DNA of 64,000 nucleotides, taken from an uncultured bacterium. Lineage in GTDB: Bacteria; Pseudomonadota; Alphaproteobacteria; Sphingomonadales; Sphingomonadaceae. The first letter of the stretch is position 1; each line of letters begins with the position of its first letter. Shown piece after piece: positions 34,401 through 44,357 of the stretch. Below the pieces are notes generated by a model. The model was not told where the DNA came from. It searched no databases and was given only the letters and a program-made list of their open reading frames with translations. The stretch lies in assembly GCA_942636505.2 (NCBI GenBank), contig CALOGB020000055.1:350456-414455 (forward strand), given 5' to 3'. The position numbers and the translations under genes were made by a program.

Positions 34401-35435
34401 TTAGCCGAGCAGCTTCAGCACGCTCTGCTGGCTCTGGTTCGCCTGGCTCAGCATCGCGGTCGATGCCTGGCTCAGGATCTGTGCCTTGGCGAGCGCGGTC
34501 GTCTCTGCCGAGAAGTCAGCGTCCTCGATGCGGCTCTTTGCGTCCGACAGGTTGGTCGAGTTGGACGTCAGGTTGTTGACCGCCGACTGGAGCTGGTTCT
34601 GCGTCGCACCCAGGTCTGCGCGACGACCGGCGATCGTCGACAGCGCCGAGTCGTAGTTCTCGAGCGTGGCACCGGCAACCGACGAGCCCGTGTTCGAGAC
34701 GACGCTGTTCAAGGCGGTCGTCAGGCTGCTGCCGAGGTTCATGCTGATCTTGTCCGACGTGTTCGCGCCAGCCTGGATCGACACGACACCGGTGCCTGCC
34801 TTGAAATTGGCCGACTGCGGGGTCGTTACCGCAGCCTTATAGTCAGCGGACTGCGCCTTGTAGTCGGACGACTGTGCCTTGTAGTCGGTCGACGGGGCGA
34901 CATAGCCCGCGTCGTTCGGATCACCGCCGGTTCCTGCCGTACCGACCTGTGCCGTGCCAACCTGCGCCGTACCAACCTGCGGTACGGTCGAAGCTGCGGT
35001 ACCGACCTGGCCAGCCGTGCCGTCGAACAGCTTCTGGCCGTTGAACGCGGTGTTCGACAGAACGTTGTTGATCTGCTTGGCGAGCGAGTTCTGCTCGGTC
35101 GTGATGTTGGCGACGTCGCTGGCCGAATACGTGCCATTGGTCTTCTGGACTTCCAGCTCGCGCATCCGCTGCAGGTTGTTCGTCACCTCGTCCAGCGCGC
35201 CTTCGGCCGTCTGCGCCATCGAGATGCCGTCGTTGGCGTTGCGGATGCCCTGGTTCATGCCCTTGATCTGCGACGTCATCGACGACGAGATCGCCAAGCC
35301 AGCGGCGTCGTCCTTGGCCGAATTGATGCGCTTGCCAGTCGACAGGCGTTCCATCGAGGTCGCGAGCAAGTTGGAAGCCTTGGTCGATGCATTGGCGGAC
35401 CGAAGCGCCGAGATGTTGGTACCGATGACAGTCAT
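34401..35435 (-). CDS. fliC: Flagellin with a short-repeat central domain
   Basis: Start chosen at ATG 35435 ([18 protein letters not shown]) because GGAGA lies 7 bp upstream; 344 residues. The D0/D1 ends are well conserved: [20 protein letters not shown] and [20 protein letters not shown] at the N-side, and [20 protein letters not shown] and [20 protein letters not shown] at the C-side. Between them (about 143-213) is an unusual region made of repeats: QVGTA four times and three heptads of the [TSA]DYKA type. A sigma28-type promoter lies upstream and a terminator downstream, so it is a single-gene late unit. Confidence 0.96.
   Translation of the reverse strand: MTVIGTNISALRSANASTKASNLLATSMERLSTGKRINSAKDDAAGLAISSSMTSQIKGMNQGIRNANDGISMAQTAEGALDEVTNNLQRMRELEVQKTNGTYSASDVANITTEQNSLAKQINNVLSNTAFNGQKLFDGTAGQVGTAASTVPQVGTAQVGTAQVGTAGTGGDPNDAGYVAPSTDYKAQSSDYKAQSADYKAAVTTPQSANFKAGTGVVSIQAGANTSDKISMNLGSSLTTALNSVVSNTGSSVAGATLENYDSALSTIAGRRADLGATQNQLQSAVNNLTSNSTNLSDAKSRIEDADFSAETTALAKAQILSQASTAMLSQANQSQQSVLKLLG
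34827..35009 (-). repeat. Tandem coding repeats in flagellin (QVGTA x4, xDYKAxx x3)
   Basis: Two blocks of short in-frame repeats. QVGTA at residues 143-147, 153-157, 158-162 and 163-167 (34935-35009). Heptads [14 protein letters not shown] and ADYKAAV at 183-203 (34827-34889), followed by the related SANFKA. The DNA copies are similar enough that slippage or unequal exchange could change copy number. Confidence 0.85.
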
Positions 35436-35503
35436 TGCGAAATCTCCGTGATCTTCGACGATCCGCGCCGCCCCCATGGCGAAGTGCCGATCCGTCAATG
35501 TGG

Positions 35504-35530
35504 GTAACGGCCGGTTCGGGACGGACTTAA
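35504..35530 (-). promoter_or_regulatory. Sigma28 (FliA)-type promoter for fliC
   Basis: On the minus strand: TTAAGTCC (35530-35523), 11 bases, then GCCGTTAC (35511-35504). Spacing is exact and the second box shares GCCGTT with the sites upstream of flgM and fliD. The leader to the fliC start would be about 60 bases. Confidence 0.75.
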
Positions 35531-35719
35531 GCGAAAAAATGCAGCCGGGCCCGGGCCTCGCACGCGCCCGTACGTGGGCTTGCACATGCGTTCGTGTGCG
35601 CAGACGCGCGCCAGTGTGCTCGCGGAGACGCGCCCGGAAATAATCTGCCGGGGGCGGCAGGGTTTAACCGCGCGTTTACCACCAATGCTGCATTCCCCGA
35701 ATCGTTCAGGGGGAACTCC

Positions 35720-37021
35720 ATGCGTTCAATTTTTCCATCGGCTGCAGTCACTTCGCGGAAATACGCGCTCGTTTCGTCGTTGCGCGCGCAGGGCTTCGGC
35801 GTGGGCTCGTTCGAGACCGCGCGGCCGGGTGCGAACGACCTGTTCCTGGTTGCGGACGGCGAGGGTGTCACCGCTCCCGCGCGCACCGTGGTGATAGGTT
35901 GCGAAGGGCGCGAAGTGACCCCGTCGCGTGACGGTTCGCCGGCCCGGATCAGCTTCGCCGCAGAGGACACCGCGGTCGGCAACGGCTTCGCCCGCGCGCT
36001 GATCGGTGGCGCCGACATGCCGACCGCAGCGGACCCCGAATCGCTCGCGCTGCTCGCCCTCGCGGAGCGCGTTGCCGCCGCCGATATCACGGTGCTGATC
36101 AACGGCCCGACCGGCACCGGCAAGGAAGTTCTCGCCCGCGCCATCCACAATGGCTCGGCGCGCAAGGACAAGCCGTTCATCGCGATCAACTGCGCGGCGC
36201 TCCCCGAATCGATGCTCGAAGCCTTGCTGTTCGGTCACCAGAAGGGTGCGTTCACCGGCGCATCGTCGGGCGGCGACGGGTTCTTCCGCGCGGCGAACGG
36301 CGGCACGATCCTGCTGGACGAAATCGCCGAGATGCCGCTCCAGTTGCAGGCCAAGCTGCTCCGCGTGTTGCAGGAGCGCGAGGTCGTACCGCTCGGTGCC
36401 TCGGTACCGCAGCCGATCGACGTCCGCGTCATCGCGTGCGCCAACCGCGACCTCCACGCCGAAGTCGCCGCCGGCCGTTTCCGCGCCGATCTCTATTACC
36501 GTCTCGCCGTGTTCCCGCTCGCGACCAAGTCGCTGGCCGAGCGCCCGCAGGATATTCCCGCGCTCGCCGCGACGCTGATCCTGCGTCACGCGGGCGCGCG
36601 CAACGTCATTCCCTGGCCGAGCCACGCCGCGATCGAGCAGCTGATGCTGCACGACTGGCCGGGCAACGTCCGCGAGCTGGAGAACGTGATCCAGCGTGCG
36701 CTGCTGTTCTGCGGCGGCGACACGATCGAGGCGAACCACATCGTCTTCGACCGCCCGGTGACGATGACCTTTCAGCGCACCGCTTCGGTGACGCCGATCG
36801 CACCAGTTGCAGCGCCGGTTGAGCCTGAAACTCTCGGCAATATCGTCCAGATGAGCGAGTTCGCGGCGATCCGCGAGACGCTCAAAGCCTGCAACGGCAG
36901 CCGCATCGAAACCGCCAAGCGCCTCGGCATCTCCGAGCGCACGCTTCGCTATCGTCTCGCCAAGGCACGCGAGCAGGGCGACGACATCGGCAGCGTCCAT
37001 AACTGGGCGGCCTCGGCATGA
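35720..37021 (+). CDS. Sigma54-dependent flagellar activator (FlbD/FleQ-like)
   Basis: Start chosen at ATG 35720 after an AGGGGGA site; 433 residues. The N-terminal 120 residues form a degenerate regulatory domain without a clear receiver Asp. The AAA+ domain (about 120-345) has the Walker A GPTGTGKE, the sigma54-contact motif GAFTGA, the Walker [11 protein letters not shown] and the sensor [18 protein letters not shown]. The C-terminal HTH is [24 protein letters not shown] overlap with fliE shows it leads the large fliE-to-flhB operon. It probably activates the sigma54-type promoters at 26537, 27111 and 29647. Confidence 0.93.
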   Translation: MRSIFPSAAVTSRKYALVSSLRAQGFGVGSFETARPGANDLFLVADGEGVTAPARTVVIGCEGREVTPSRDGSPARISFAAEDTAVGNGFARALIGGADMPTAADPESLALLALAERVAAADITVLINGPTGTGKEVLARAIHNGSARKDKPFIAINCAALPESMLEALLFGHQKGAFTGASSGGDGFFRAANGGTILLDEIAEMPLQLQAKLLRVLQEREVVPLGASVPQPIDVRVIACANRDLHAEVAAGRFRADLYYRLAVFPLATKSLAERPQDIPALAATLILRHAGARNVIPWPSHAAIEQLMLHDWPGNVRELENVIQRALLFCGGDTIEANHIVFDRPVTMTFQRTASVTPIAPVAAPVEPETLGNIVQMSEFAAIRETLKACNGSRIETAKRLGISERTLRYRLAKAREQGDDIGSVHNWAASA

Positions 37022-37380
37022 GCGGCGTATCCGGCATCGGTGGCGGCGCCATGAGCGTCGACCGCGTGATGGCGCTCAGGTCGCAGATCCTTGAACGCAA
37101 CCAGGCGCTGTCGCGTACTGGGGCGGCGGGGAACGTCGCGCCGACCGAGACGGTCAAGCCGACCAGCTTTGCCGATTCGATGGAAACCGCGCTGAAGAGC
37201 GTCAACGACGGCCAGACCCAGGCTGCCAAGCTCAGCGAAAGCTATGAGCGCGGCGAGACGGTCGACATCGCGAAAGTGATGCTCGCCCGCCAGCAGGCGT
37301 CGGTCGGCTTCGAGGCGACGTTGCAGGTCCGCAACAAGCTGCTGTCCGCCTACAAGGATATCATGAGCATGCCGGTCTGA
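37018..37380 (+). CDS. fliE: Flagellar hook-basal body protein FliE
   Basis: 120 residues with the conserved C-terminal part of FliE: SFADSMETALKSVNDGQTQA, then RGETVDIAKVMLARQQASVG and FEATLQVRNKLLSAYKDIMS. FliE joins the MS-ring to the proximal rod and is itself an export substrate. The start overlaps the stop of the activator gene, and fliF begins 1 bp after its stop codon. Confidence 0.95.
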   Translation: MSGVSGIGGGAMSVDRVMALRSQILERNQALSRTGAAGNVAPTETVKPTSFADSMETALKSVNDGQTQAAKLSESYERGETVDIAKVMLARQQASVGFEATLQVRNKLLSAYKDIMSMPV

Positions 37381-37381
37381 T

Positions 37382-39049
37382 ATGAGCACCGCACTCATCC
37401 CCACATCCGGTGCGACCGAACGGTTCGCCAATCCCCTCCAGCAGATCAAGGGCGCGTTCGCGCAGCCTGCGGTCCGCCGTTCGCTGCCGATGGCGCTGAT
37501 GGTCGGCCTCATTGCGGCCGCCGCGCTTGCGTGGATGAGCCTGTCGACGCCGACGCAGAAGACGCTGTTCAGCGGGCTGCCCGATTCGGACAAGGCTGCG
37601 GTCACGTCCGCGCTGACGACGGCCAACATCAAGAGCCATATCGACGAAGGCACCGGCGCACTGACCGTCGGCGAAGAGGATTACAGCCGCGCGAAGATGC
37701 TGCTGGCGGGCCAGGGACTGCCGAAGGCGGCGCCCGGCGGTTACGCGATCCTCGACCAGCTGCCGATGGGCGTTTCACGCGCGGTGGAAGGCGAACGCCT
37801 CCGCCAGGCGCGTGAATCCGAGATGGCGAAGTCGATCGAGGAGATCGACGCGGTCGCCGAAGCGCGCGTGCATTTGGCGATGCCCGAAGCCTCCGTGTTC
37901 GTCCGCGACAATGCTTCGCCGTCCGCGTCGGTCATCCTGAAATTGCAGGGCGGCCGTTCGCTGAGCGACGCGCAGGTGAGTTCGATCATCAACCTCGTCG
38001 CCTCGTCGGTGCCGGGGATGAAGCCCGAGGCGGTGACGATCGTCGACCAGATGGGCGCGCTGCTCACCAAGGCCGGCGGCAACGACGGCGCAGGCGCGGC
38101 GAGCGATGCGCGGATCGATATCCAGCGCCGCGTCGAGGACAAGTATCGCACGCAACTGATTGCGTTGCTGACGCCGCTGGTCGGCGCGGGCAATTTCACC
38201 GCGGAAGTCCAGGCCGACGTCAATCTCGATGAGAGCCAGGCAACGCGCGAAAGCTATGAGAAGCAGGGCGTGCTGCGCGCCGAGACGGGCAATTGGACCG
38301 GCAACCAGAAGGACGGCACGGCTGGTGCTCCGGGCGGTATTCCGGGTGCGCTGAGCAACACGCCGCCCGCCGCCAGCACCTTGTCGACGCCGCAAGCCGC
38401 TAACGGCGCGTCGGGCAGCGCTCAGCCGGTCGCTGGCGGCGCGGCACCCGATGCGATGAAGCAGTCCGACCAGTATCAGCGCGCCTACGACCTTGGCCGC
38501 GAAGTGTCGGTCACGCGCGCCACGCCGGGCGGGGTCAAGCGCCTGTCGGTCGCTGTCCTCCTGCGCGATCCCGAAAAGGGTCGCCGTACCGCGATGGAGA
38601 TCAACCAGATCAGCGATCTCGTGAAAAGCGCGGTCGGTTTCGACCAGGCGCGCAACGACAACGTCACGGTCATCAGCCGCAAATTCGCCGGCGCCGATGC
38701 GTCCGCGACGAGCGGTCCGGCGTGGTACGACAATGCCTGGCTGCCGGTACTGGCACGCAATGGCACCGCGATCCTGATCGCGCTGCTGGTGCTGCTGCTC
38801 GGCGTCCGCCCGATCGCCAAGGCACTGATGAAGAAGCGCGACGATGCCGGCACGCGCCCTGCACTAGGCCAGCCGGGCGGCGCGGCGAGCGGCGACGGCA
38901 TGGCGGTCGCGGCACCGGTCAGCCTCGACCAGCTCGAGAACACGCGCGGCTATGACGATCGGATCGGCGCGGTCCGCGGCTTCACCCGCGACAATCCCAC
39001 GCGCGCAGCCTTGGCGGTGCGTGACATGATCAAGGCCGACGCCAAGTGA
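37382..39049 (+). CDS. fliF: Flagellar MS-ring protein FliF
   Basis: 555 residues, normal length. A first membrane helix (SLPMALMVGLIAAAALAWM) near residue 40 is followed by the ring-building motifs of the periplasmic part: AKMLLAGQGLPKAAPGGYAI and EVQADVNLDESQATRESY. A Pro/Ala/Ser-rich linker (about 305-365) precedes the last periplasmic part, and the second helix (GTAILIALLVLLLGVRPI) sits near residue 465. The C-terminal cytoplasmic tail, about 80 residues, should bind FliG. The fliG start overlaps as GTGA. Confidence 0.96.
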   Translation: MSTALIPTSGATERFANPLQQIKGAFAQPAVRRSLPMALMVGLIAAAALAWMSLSTPTQKTLFSGLPDSDKAAVTSALTTANIKSHIDEGTGALTVGEEDYSRAKMLLAGQGLPKAAPGGYAILDQLPMGVSRAVEGERLRQARESEMAKSIEEIDAVAEARVHLAMPEASVFVRDNASPSASVILKLQGGRSLSDAQVSSIINLVASSVPGMKPEAVTIVDQMGALLTKAGGNDGAGAASDARIDIQRRVEDKYRTQLIALLTPLVGAGNFTAEVQADVNLDESQATRESYEKQGVLRAETGNWTGNQKDGTAGAPGGIPGALSNTPPAASTLSTPQAANGASGSAQPVAGGAAPDAMKQSDQYQRAYDLGREVSVTRATPGGVKRLSVAVLLRDPEKGRRTAMEINQISDLVKSAVGFDQARNDNVTVISRKFAGADASATSGPAWYDNAWLPVLARNGTAILIALLVLLLGVRPIAKALMKKRDDAGTRPALGQPGGAASGDGMAVAAPVSLDQLENTRGYDDRIGAVRGFTRDNPTRAALAVRDMIKADAK

Positions 39050-40068
39050 GCGAGGCCGGCCCCAGTGCTATTGGCCGCACCTACACGGGCGTCGAGCGCG
39101 CCGCGGTGCTGATGATGCTCGTCGGCGAGGAAGAGGCCGCGGCCATCCTTCAGAAGCTGGAGCCCGAGGAAGTCCGCCAGCTCGGCGCGGCGATGTTCAA
39201 GGTCGCCGACGTGTCGGAGCAGGAAGTCGAGGACGTGCTCGACGATTTCGTCGGCCGCGCGCGCGAGCGTACCGCGATCGGCTTCGACCCGCGCCCGCAG
39301 ATCGAGGCGGTGATGAACCGCGCGCTCGGGCCTGAGAAAGCGGAAAGCGTGCTCGCGCGCATCACCCCGCCCGAGGCCGCGTGCGAACTTGAACTGCTCG
39401 ACTGGCTCGACGCGCCCGAGATCGCCGCGATGATCGAGAAGGAGCATCCGCAGATCGCCGCCGTGCTAATCGCCAATCTCGACGCATCGATCGGCGGCCA
39501 GGTTCTCGAACTGCTGCCCGACGCGGTCCAGCCCGACATCCTCCACCGCATCGCACGACTAGGACCGATCACGCCTGAGGCGGTCGAGACGCTGAAGATC
39601 GTGCTCGCCAACCGCACCACGGCGGCGCCCGGGTCGGTCGGCGTCACGCTCGGCGGCACGCGCGAGGCGGCGAAGATCCTGTCCGGCGCGCGCAAGGCCA
39701 CCGAACAGCGCGTCATGCCTAAGCTGTTCAAGATCGACCGCGAAGTGGCGAAGGCGATCGAGGAGGCGATGTTCGTCTTCGACAATCTGCTCGCGCTCGA
39801 CGACAAGAATCTCGGCACGCTGATCCGCAACGTCGACAGCGAGATCCTGACCAAGTCGCTCAAGGGCGTCGACGAGACGATTCGCAACCGCTTCCTCGGC
39901 TGCATGTCGGCGCGCGCCGCCGACGGCATCCGCGACGAAATGGAGGCACGCGGGCCGATGAAGCTCGCCGAAGTGCTCGAAGCGCAAAAGGCGATGATCG
40001 CGATCGCACGCGGCCTGGCCAAGGACGGCACGATCCAGATGGGCGGGGGGGAAGACGATTATGTCTAA
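39046..40068 (+). CDS. fliG: Flagellar motor switch protein FliG
   Basis: 340 residues starting from GTG at 39046. The N-terminal GVERAAVLMMLVGEEEAAAI is the FliF-binding domain, the middle has EKEHPQIAAVLIANLDA (the EHPQ motif), and the C-terminal domain with MFVFDNLLALDDKNLGTLIR and GPMKLAEVLEAQK contains the charged residues facing the stator. It is the rotor ring that converts stator force into torque. It overlaps fliH by 8 bp. Confidence 0.96.
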   Translation: MSEAGPSAIGRTYTGVERAAVLMMLVGEEEAAAILQKLEPEEVRQLGAAMFKVADVSEQEVEDVLDDFVGRARERTAIGFDPRPQIEAVMNRALGPEKAESVLARITPPEAACELELLDWLDAPEIAAMIEKEHPQIAAVLIANLDASIGGQVLELLPDAVQPDILHRIARLGPITPEAVETLKIVLANRTTAAPGSVGVTLGGTREAAKILSGARKATEQRVMPKLFKIDREVAKAIEEAMFVFDNLLALDDKNLGTLIRNVDSEILTKSLKGVDETIRNRFLGCMSARAADGIRDEMEARGPMKLAEVLEAQKAMIAIARGLAKDGTIQMGGGEDDYV

Positions 40069-40798
40069 CGGCTTCACCGCGGGCTTTGCGTCGCGCCACA
40101 CGACGACGGCCAACATTCTGGCGAGCGCATTCGCCCCGCCCTCGGGGTTCGCGGCTGCGGATATTCGCGAGCGTGCGACGGTGCGGCCCGCGAACTTCGC
40201 GTCTCCGAACTTCTCGTCGGAGCCGAGCACCCCACGCCACTTCAGTCCGGCGGACAAGGACGTGAACCCGACCGCCGGCTGGGATCCGCTCGATCCGGTG
40301 AGCGAATCGTCGTTCATCGATCCGCTCGCCGACGCGCATGCTGCCGGATATGCGGAAGGTCTCGCCGCTGCGGCCGCTGCTGCACAGGAGACGGCGATAC
40401 GCGACGGCGCGTTGCTCGGCGACCTCGCCACCGCGCTCGGCAACGACCGCATCGACCGCGATCGCGTTGCTGCGCAGCTCCGCCAGACGGTGTTGTTCCT
40501 CGTCTCGAAACTGGTCGGAGAAGTCGGCATCGCGCCCGACGTGCTCGCCGGCCGGATCGAGACGGCTGCCGAACTCCTGTCGGACTCCGCCGAATCCGCG
40601 CTGCTCCGCGTTCATCCGGACGACGTCGCGCTGCTCGAAGGCCGGTTGCCCAAGTCGATCTTCGCCGCCGGCGACCCCAACGTCGCGCGCGGCAGCTTCG
40701 TGCTCGAAAGCGCATCGACGATCGTCGAGGACGGTCCGGAACTGTGGCTCGATCAACTCGCGCAGGCGATTGATCGCGTGCCGGTGCCCAAATGCTGA
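40061..40798 (+). CDS. fliH: FliH-type flagellar assembly protein (negative regulator of FliI)
   Basis: 245 residues. A long variable N-terminal part (about 1-90) is followed by an Ala-rich AAGYAEGLAAAAAAAQETAI stretch resembling the GxxxG-type region of FliH. The C-terminal half, AAELLSDSAESALLRVHPDD and VARGSFVLESASTIVEDGPE, matches the FliH/HrpE domain. FliH binds FliI and guides it to the export gate. Position between fliG and fliI supports the name; the sequence family is weakly conserved. Confidence 0.88.
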   Translation: MSNGFTAGFASRHTTTANILASAFAPPSGFAAADIRERATVRPANFASPNFSSEPSTPRHFSPADKDVNPTAGWDPLDPVSESSFIDPLADAHAAGYAEGLAAAAAAAQETAIRDGALLGDLATALGNDRIDRDRVAAQLRQTVLFLVSKLVGEVGIAPDVLAGRIETAAELLSDSAESALLRVHPDDVALLEGRLPKSIFAAGDPNVARGSFVLESASTIVEDGPELWLDQLAQAIDRVPVPKC

Positions 40799-42117
40799 AC
40801 CGCTTTACCGCCGACTATCTCGAAACCCTCTCCAACGCAGATTTCGTCGCCAAGCCGAAGGTCTCGGGCCGCCTCGCCTCGTTCGACGGGCTGCTCATGG
40901 AAGCGGTCGGCCTGACGTTGCCGGTCGGCACCGTCTGCCAGGTCGGCGAAGGCGCGGCGAGCGTCGAGGCAGAGGTCATCGGCTTCCGCAACGGCCGCAC
41001 GTTGATGATGAACCTCGGCGGCGCCGCGGCCCTCCTTCCGCGCGCACCGGTCAAGCCGATCGGCGCGCCGGGAGAAGCCGAAGTCGGGGCTGCCATGCTC
41101 GGTCGCGTCGTCGACGGCGCCGGCAAGCCGATCGACGGCCTCGGCCCGATCCGCGGCGCCGGGCGCTGGCCGCTCGCGGGGAAACTCCAGTCGCCGCTCG
41201 ATCGCGGGCGCGTGCTCGAACCGCTCGACGTCGGCGTCCGCGCGATCAACGGCCTGCTGACGATCGGCCAGGGCCAGCGTGTCGGCATCATGGCGGGCTC
41301 GGGCGTCGGCAAGTCGGTGCTGCTTGGGATGATCGTCCGCGCGGCGCAGGCCGACGTTATCGTCATCGGCCTGATCGGAGAGCGCAGCCGCGAAGTCGCC
41401 GACTTCCTCGAAACCAAGGTCGCCGGCGCAGCGCGCAAGCGTTCGGTGGTCGTCGCAGTCCCCGCCAACCACTCCCCCGTCCTCCGCATCCGCGGCGCGC
41501 TCCGAGCCCACGCGATTGCCGAATCCTTCCGCGACGAGGGCAAGAAAGTCCTGCTCATCATGGATTCTCTGACCCGCGTCGCGCATGCCGGTCGCGAGAT
41601 CGGCCTTGCGCTCGGCGAACCCGCGTCCGCGCGCGGCTATCCACCCAGCGCCATCGCGATGCTGCCGAACCTGATCGAGCGCGCTGGCGTCGACGTCCAT
41701 ACCGGCGGCTCGATCACCGCGATCTACACGGTGCTGGCGGATGGCGACGACGGCAACGATCCGGTGGTCGACTCTGCCCGCTCGATCCTCGACGGTCACA
41801 TCGTCCTCAACCGCCACCTCGCCGAGCGCGGTGTCTATCCGGCGATCGACATCGGCCCGTCGGTCAGCCGCGTAATGACCGACATCGTCCCCGCGCACCA
41901 CGCCAAGGCCGCGCGGACGCTCCGCCGTCACCTCGCCACCTACGAGGAAAACCGCGATCTCGTGCTGATGGGGGCCTATCGTCACGGCGCCGATCCCGCG
42001 ATCGACGCCGCCATCGCGTGTCACCCGGCGGTCATGGAATATATCCGCCAGGATGCCGACGAAAACGTCTCGCTAAACGACGCGGTCGCCGAACTGACCG
42101 GCGTGTTCGGCGGCTGA
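40792..42117 (+). CDS. fliI: Flagellar export ATPase FliI
   Basis: 441 residues, the usual FliI size. The Walker A is MAGSGVGKSVLLGM, the Walker B region is VLLIMDSLTRVAHAGREIGL, and the conserved ASARGYPPSAIAMLPNLIER and GGSITAIYTVLADGDDGNDP blocks follow. These place it firmly among the F1-like type III export ATPases. It forms a hexamer that works with the proton-driven gate. It overlaps fliH by 7 bp and is followed after 1 bp by fliJ. Confidence 0.96.
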   Translation: MLNRFTADYLETLSNADFVAKPKVSGRLASFDGLLMEAVGLTLPVGTVCQVGEGAASVEAEVIGFRNGRTLMMNLGGAAALLPRAPVKPIGAPGEAEVGAAMLGRVVDGAGKPIDGLGPIRGAGRWPLAGKLQSPLDRGRVLEPLDVGVRAINGLLTIGQGQRVGIMAGSGVGKSVLLGMIVRAAQADVIVIGLIGERSREVADFLETKVAGAARKRSVVVAVPANHSPVLRIRGALRAHAIAESFRDEGKKVLLIMDSLTRVAHAGREIGLALGEPASARGYPPSAIAMLPNLIERAGVDVHTGGSITAIYTVLADGDDGNDPVVDSARSILDGHIVLNRHLAERGVYPAIDIGPSVSRVMTDIVPAHHAKAARTLRRHLATYEENRDLVLMGAYRHGADPAIDAAIACHPAVMEYIRQDADENVSLNDAVAELTGVFGG

Positions 42118-42118
42118 C

Positions 42119-42544
42119 ATGGCGGATGCCCGCAGCAAGACGCTGGCGCGCATCCACCGCGTCCGAACGCTGCAGCTCGGCCTGACCCGCGCCGACGAAG
42201 CGCGTGCGCACGACAAGTTCGCCAGCGAACAGGCGCTCTCCGGCCGCATCGCGCTGCTCGCCGAAGCCGTCGCGCCGGTCCACGAAACGCAGGTCGCCGT
42301 GTCGCTCGGCGCCGCCGCGCACTACCGCGACCGCCTGCAACAGTCCGCCAATGCCGCGGTCGAGCGTGTTCAGGCGGCTGGATATCACGTCGAGCGCGCC
42401 GCCGAGGCAACCCGTTCCGCCAAGCGGGACCAGAGCGCGGTCGAGAAGCTGCTCGCCCGCGCCGACGCCGATGCAGTGCTCAAAGCCATTCGCGCGATGG
42501 AGGAGGCACCCGCGTTCCGTAAGGTTCGGCACGATCCTTGCTGA
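42119..42544 (+). CDS. fliJ: Flagellar FliJ-type stalk protein
   Basis: 141 residues, almost wholly helical with a high Ala/Glu/Arg content (TLQLGLTRADEARAHDKFAS, AAERVQAAGYHVERAAEATR-like stretches), compatible with the coiled-coil FliJ that inserts into the FliI ring. The family has little primary conservation, so the call rests on length, helical pattern and position between fliI and fliK. Confidence 0.8.
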   Translation: MADARSKTLARIHRVRTLQLGLTRADEARAHDKFASEQALSGRIALLAEAVAPVHETQVAVSLGAAAHYRDRLQQSANAAVERVQAAGYHVERAAEATRSAKRDQSAVEKLLARADADAVLKAIRAMEEAPAFRKVRHDPC

Positions 42545-42577
42545 GTGCCGGGCAGACGCCCGAACGCGAGTGCCCGA

Positions 42578-43705
42578 ATGATCCAGACCGCGACCCTTTA
42601 TCGTACCGTTCCCCCCCATCCTCGCGCCTCTGCCGCGAAGAATGGCGGCGAGTCGGGCGATTTCGCGGGCGCCTTCGAACAGGTCAGCGACGACGCGAAA
42701 CCCGAACCTTCCGCCGCAGCGCCGGAAGACGAGCCCCGGCAGAACGACGCCGCGACCGGCAATGCCTTGCCGCTGCCGGTCATCGCGCCCGACCCCGCGT
42801 TCGTATGGCAGCCGATCGTCGCGACGCCTGCGCCGGCCCTGCCGGTTGCACGCATCATTGATGCAACCAGCATGCAACCAACTAGCGCGCAGCGCCCAAC
42901 CTTCGCGCAATCGCAGCCGCAGGCCGCCACGCCTCTATCGATAGAGCCTCAACCACCCCTGCCCTCCACGCCGACGCAAGCCGGCGGCACACCCGCAACG
43001 CAGCTAGCCGCTGTGATTATGGCTGCGATGCCACCGGTAAAGACGGCCGTGCAGACGCCGGTGGACACGCCGGCGACCGACGCGCCGCGTTGGGCCACGC
43101 CCGATACTGCGCCGGTTACCCTCGCTGCGGCACAACCCGACATCGTCCATCCGCAACCGGGCACGGTCGCGTCGGCGGCGATAGTGTTCGGCGCGGCGAT
43201 CCAGGCCGCGACCAAGAAGCGTGAAGAGCCGGATACCCCCGCCGCCCCGTCCGATACGCCACTGGCTCCGGTCGGCGCGACCGCAACGCATGAGATCAAG
43301 GTCGCCGACGCGCAGCAGGCGCCACTCGACATGCGTCAGGAGCGATGGCCGCACGCGATGATCGAGCGGATCGAGATGTTGCGCGACGCCGCCGACGCGG
43401 TCGACACGCGCATTCGCCTCGTCCCCGACGCGCTCGGCGCGATCGACGTTTCGATGAAGACCGATGGCGATACGGTTCGCGTGCACTTCAATGCCGAGCA
43501 GGCCGTGACACGGATGTTGCTGGCTGATGCGCAGCCTCAGTTGGCTGAACTGGCCGAAGCGCGGGGGTTGAAGCTGTCGCAAGGCTCGCTCGGCGACAGC
43601 GGCGCGCAACAGCGGCGCGCACCCGCAGCACCGCAAACCCCGAATCGCCCCGCAACGGTCTCGCCCGTGACCGCGGATACGCCCGACGACATCCGAATCG
43701 CTTGA
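42578..43705 (+). CDS. fliK: Flagellar hook-length control protein FliK
   Basis: Start chosen at ATG 42578 (MIQTATLYRTVPP); a GTG at 42545 directly after the fliJ stop is the alternative. 375 residues. The first 240 are Pro/Ala/Thr rich and probably extended, as expected for the ruler part. The C-terminal domain (about 265-345) has AADAVDTRIRLVPDALGAID then VSMKTDGDTVRVHFNAEQAV, the FliK substrate-switch fold. It measures hook length and switches the export gate through FlhB. Confidence 0.88.
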   Translation: MIQTATLYRTVPPHPRASAAKNGGESGDFAGAFEQVSDDAKPEPSAAAPEDEPRQNDAATGNALPLPVIAPDPAFVWQPIVATPAPALPVARIIDATSMQPTSAQRPTFAQSQPQAATPLSIEPQPPLPSTPTQAGGTPATQLAAVIMAAMPPVKTAVQTPVDTPATDAPRWATPDTAPVTLAAAQPDIVHPQPGTVASAAIVFGAAIQAATKKREEPDTPAAPSDTPLAPVGATATHEIKVADAQQAPLDMRQERWPHAMIERIEMLRDAADAVDTRIRLVPDALGAIDVSMKTDGDTVRVHFNAEQAVTRMLLADAQPQLAELAEARGLKLSQGSLGDSGAQQRRAPAAPQTPNRPATVSPVTADTPDDIRIA

Positions 43706-43724
43706 ACCGAAGGACCCTGAAATC

Positions 43725-44354
43725 ATGAGCGACACAAAAGAAACGCCCGACGCCGCCCCGAAGAAAAAGGGCAAGATGAAGACGATCCTGATCGGCGGCG
43801 TCGCGCTGTTGGTGCTGGTCGGCGGCGGCGTCGGCGCGGGCGTCTATGCGTCCAGTGCCGGGTTGATCGGCGGCGGCGGTCATGCCGCCGAAGCCGAGGA
43901 CGGCAAGCCCAAGCTCGTCCCCAAGAGCGAGCAGAAGCACGCGACCGAGGGTGGCGAAGGCGGCGGTCATGGCGGCGAGGATGCAGCCCCCGAAAACCAC
44001 GGGATGAAGCCCCCCGCAGGGCAGGGCGGCGATAAATATGCCTCCACCTACTACCCGCTGGAGAAGGATTTCACCTCGAATCTTCAGGACTCTGTGCACT
44101 TCGTCCAGGTCGGCGTCGCGGTCTCCACGCCGTACGACGACACCGTCATCACCAACCTGAAGACCAACGATATCGCGGTCCGCTCGGCGATCCTGATGGC
44201 GCTTGGCGACACCACCGAGGAGCAGGTGATGAGCAGCGACGGCAAGCGCCAGTTGCAGGTCCGGTTGGCGAAAGCGATCAACGATACGCTCAAGCAGAAG
44301 GAAGGATTCGGCGGCATCGGTAACGTTTACTTTACCAGTTTCGTCGTTCAGTGA
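43725..44354 (+). CDS. fliL: Flagellar basal body-associated protein FliL
   Basis: 209 residues. A charged N-terminus is followed by one membrane helix (ILIGGVALLVLVGGGVGAGV), then a His/Gly/Glu-rich linker of about 60 residues. The periplasmic domain has FVQVGVAVSTPYDDTVITNL and the typical EEQVMSSDGKRQLQVRLAKA stretch followed by GIGNVYFTSFVVQ. FliL surrounds the stator and supports its function. It ends 3 bp before fliM. Confidence 0.93.
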   Translation: MSDTKETPDAAPKKKGKMKTILIGGVALLVLVGGGVGAGVYASSAGLIGGGGHAAEAEDGKPKLVPKSEQKHATEGGEGGGHGGEDAAPENHGMKPPAGQGGDKYASTYYPLEKDFTSNLQDSVHFVQVGVAVSTPYDDTVITNLKTNDIAVRSAILMALGDTTEEQVMSSDGKRQLQVRLAKAINDTLKQKEGFGGIGNVYFTSFVVQ

Positions 44355-44357
44355 GTC

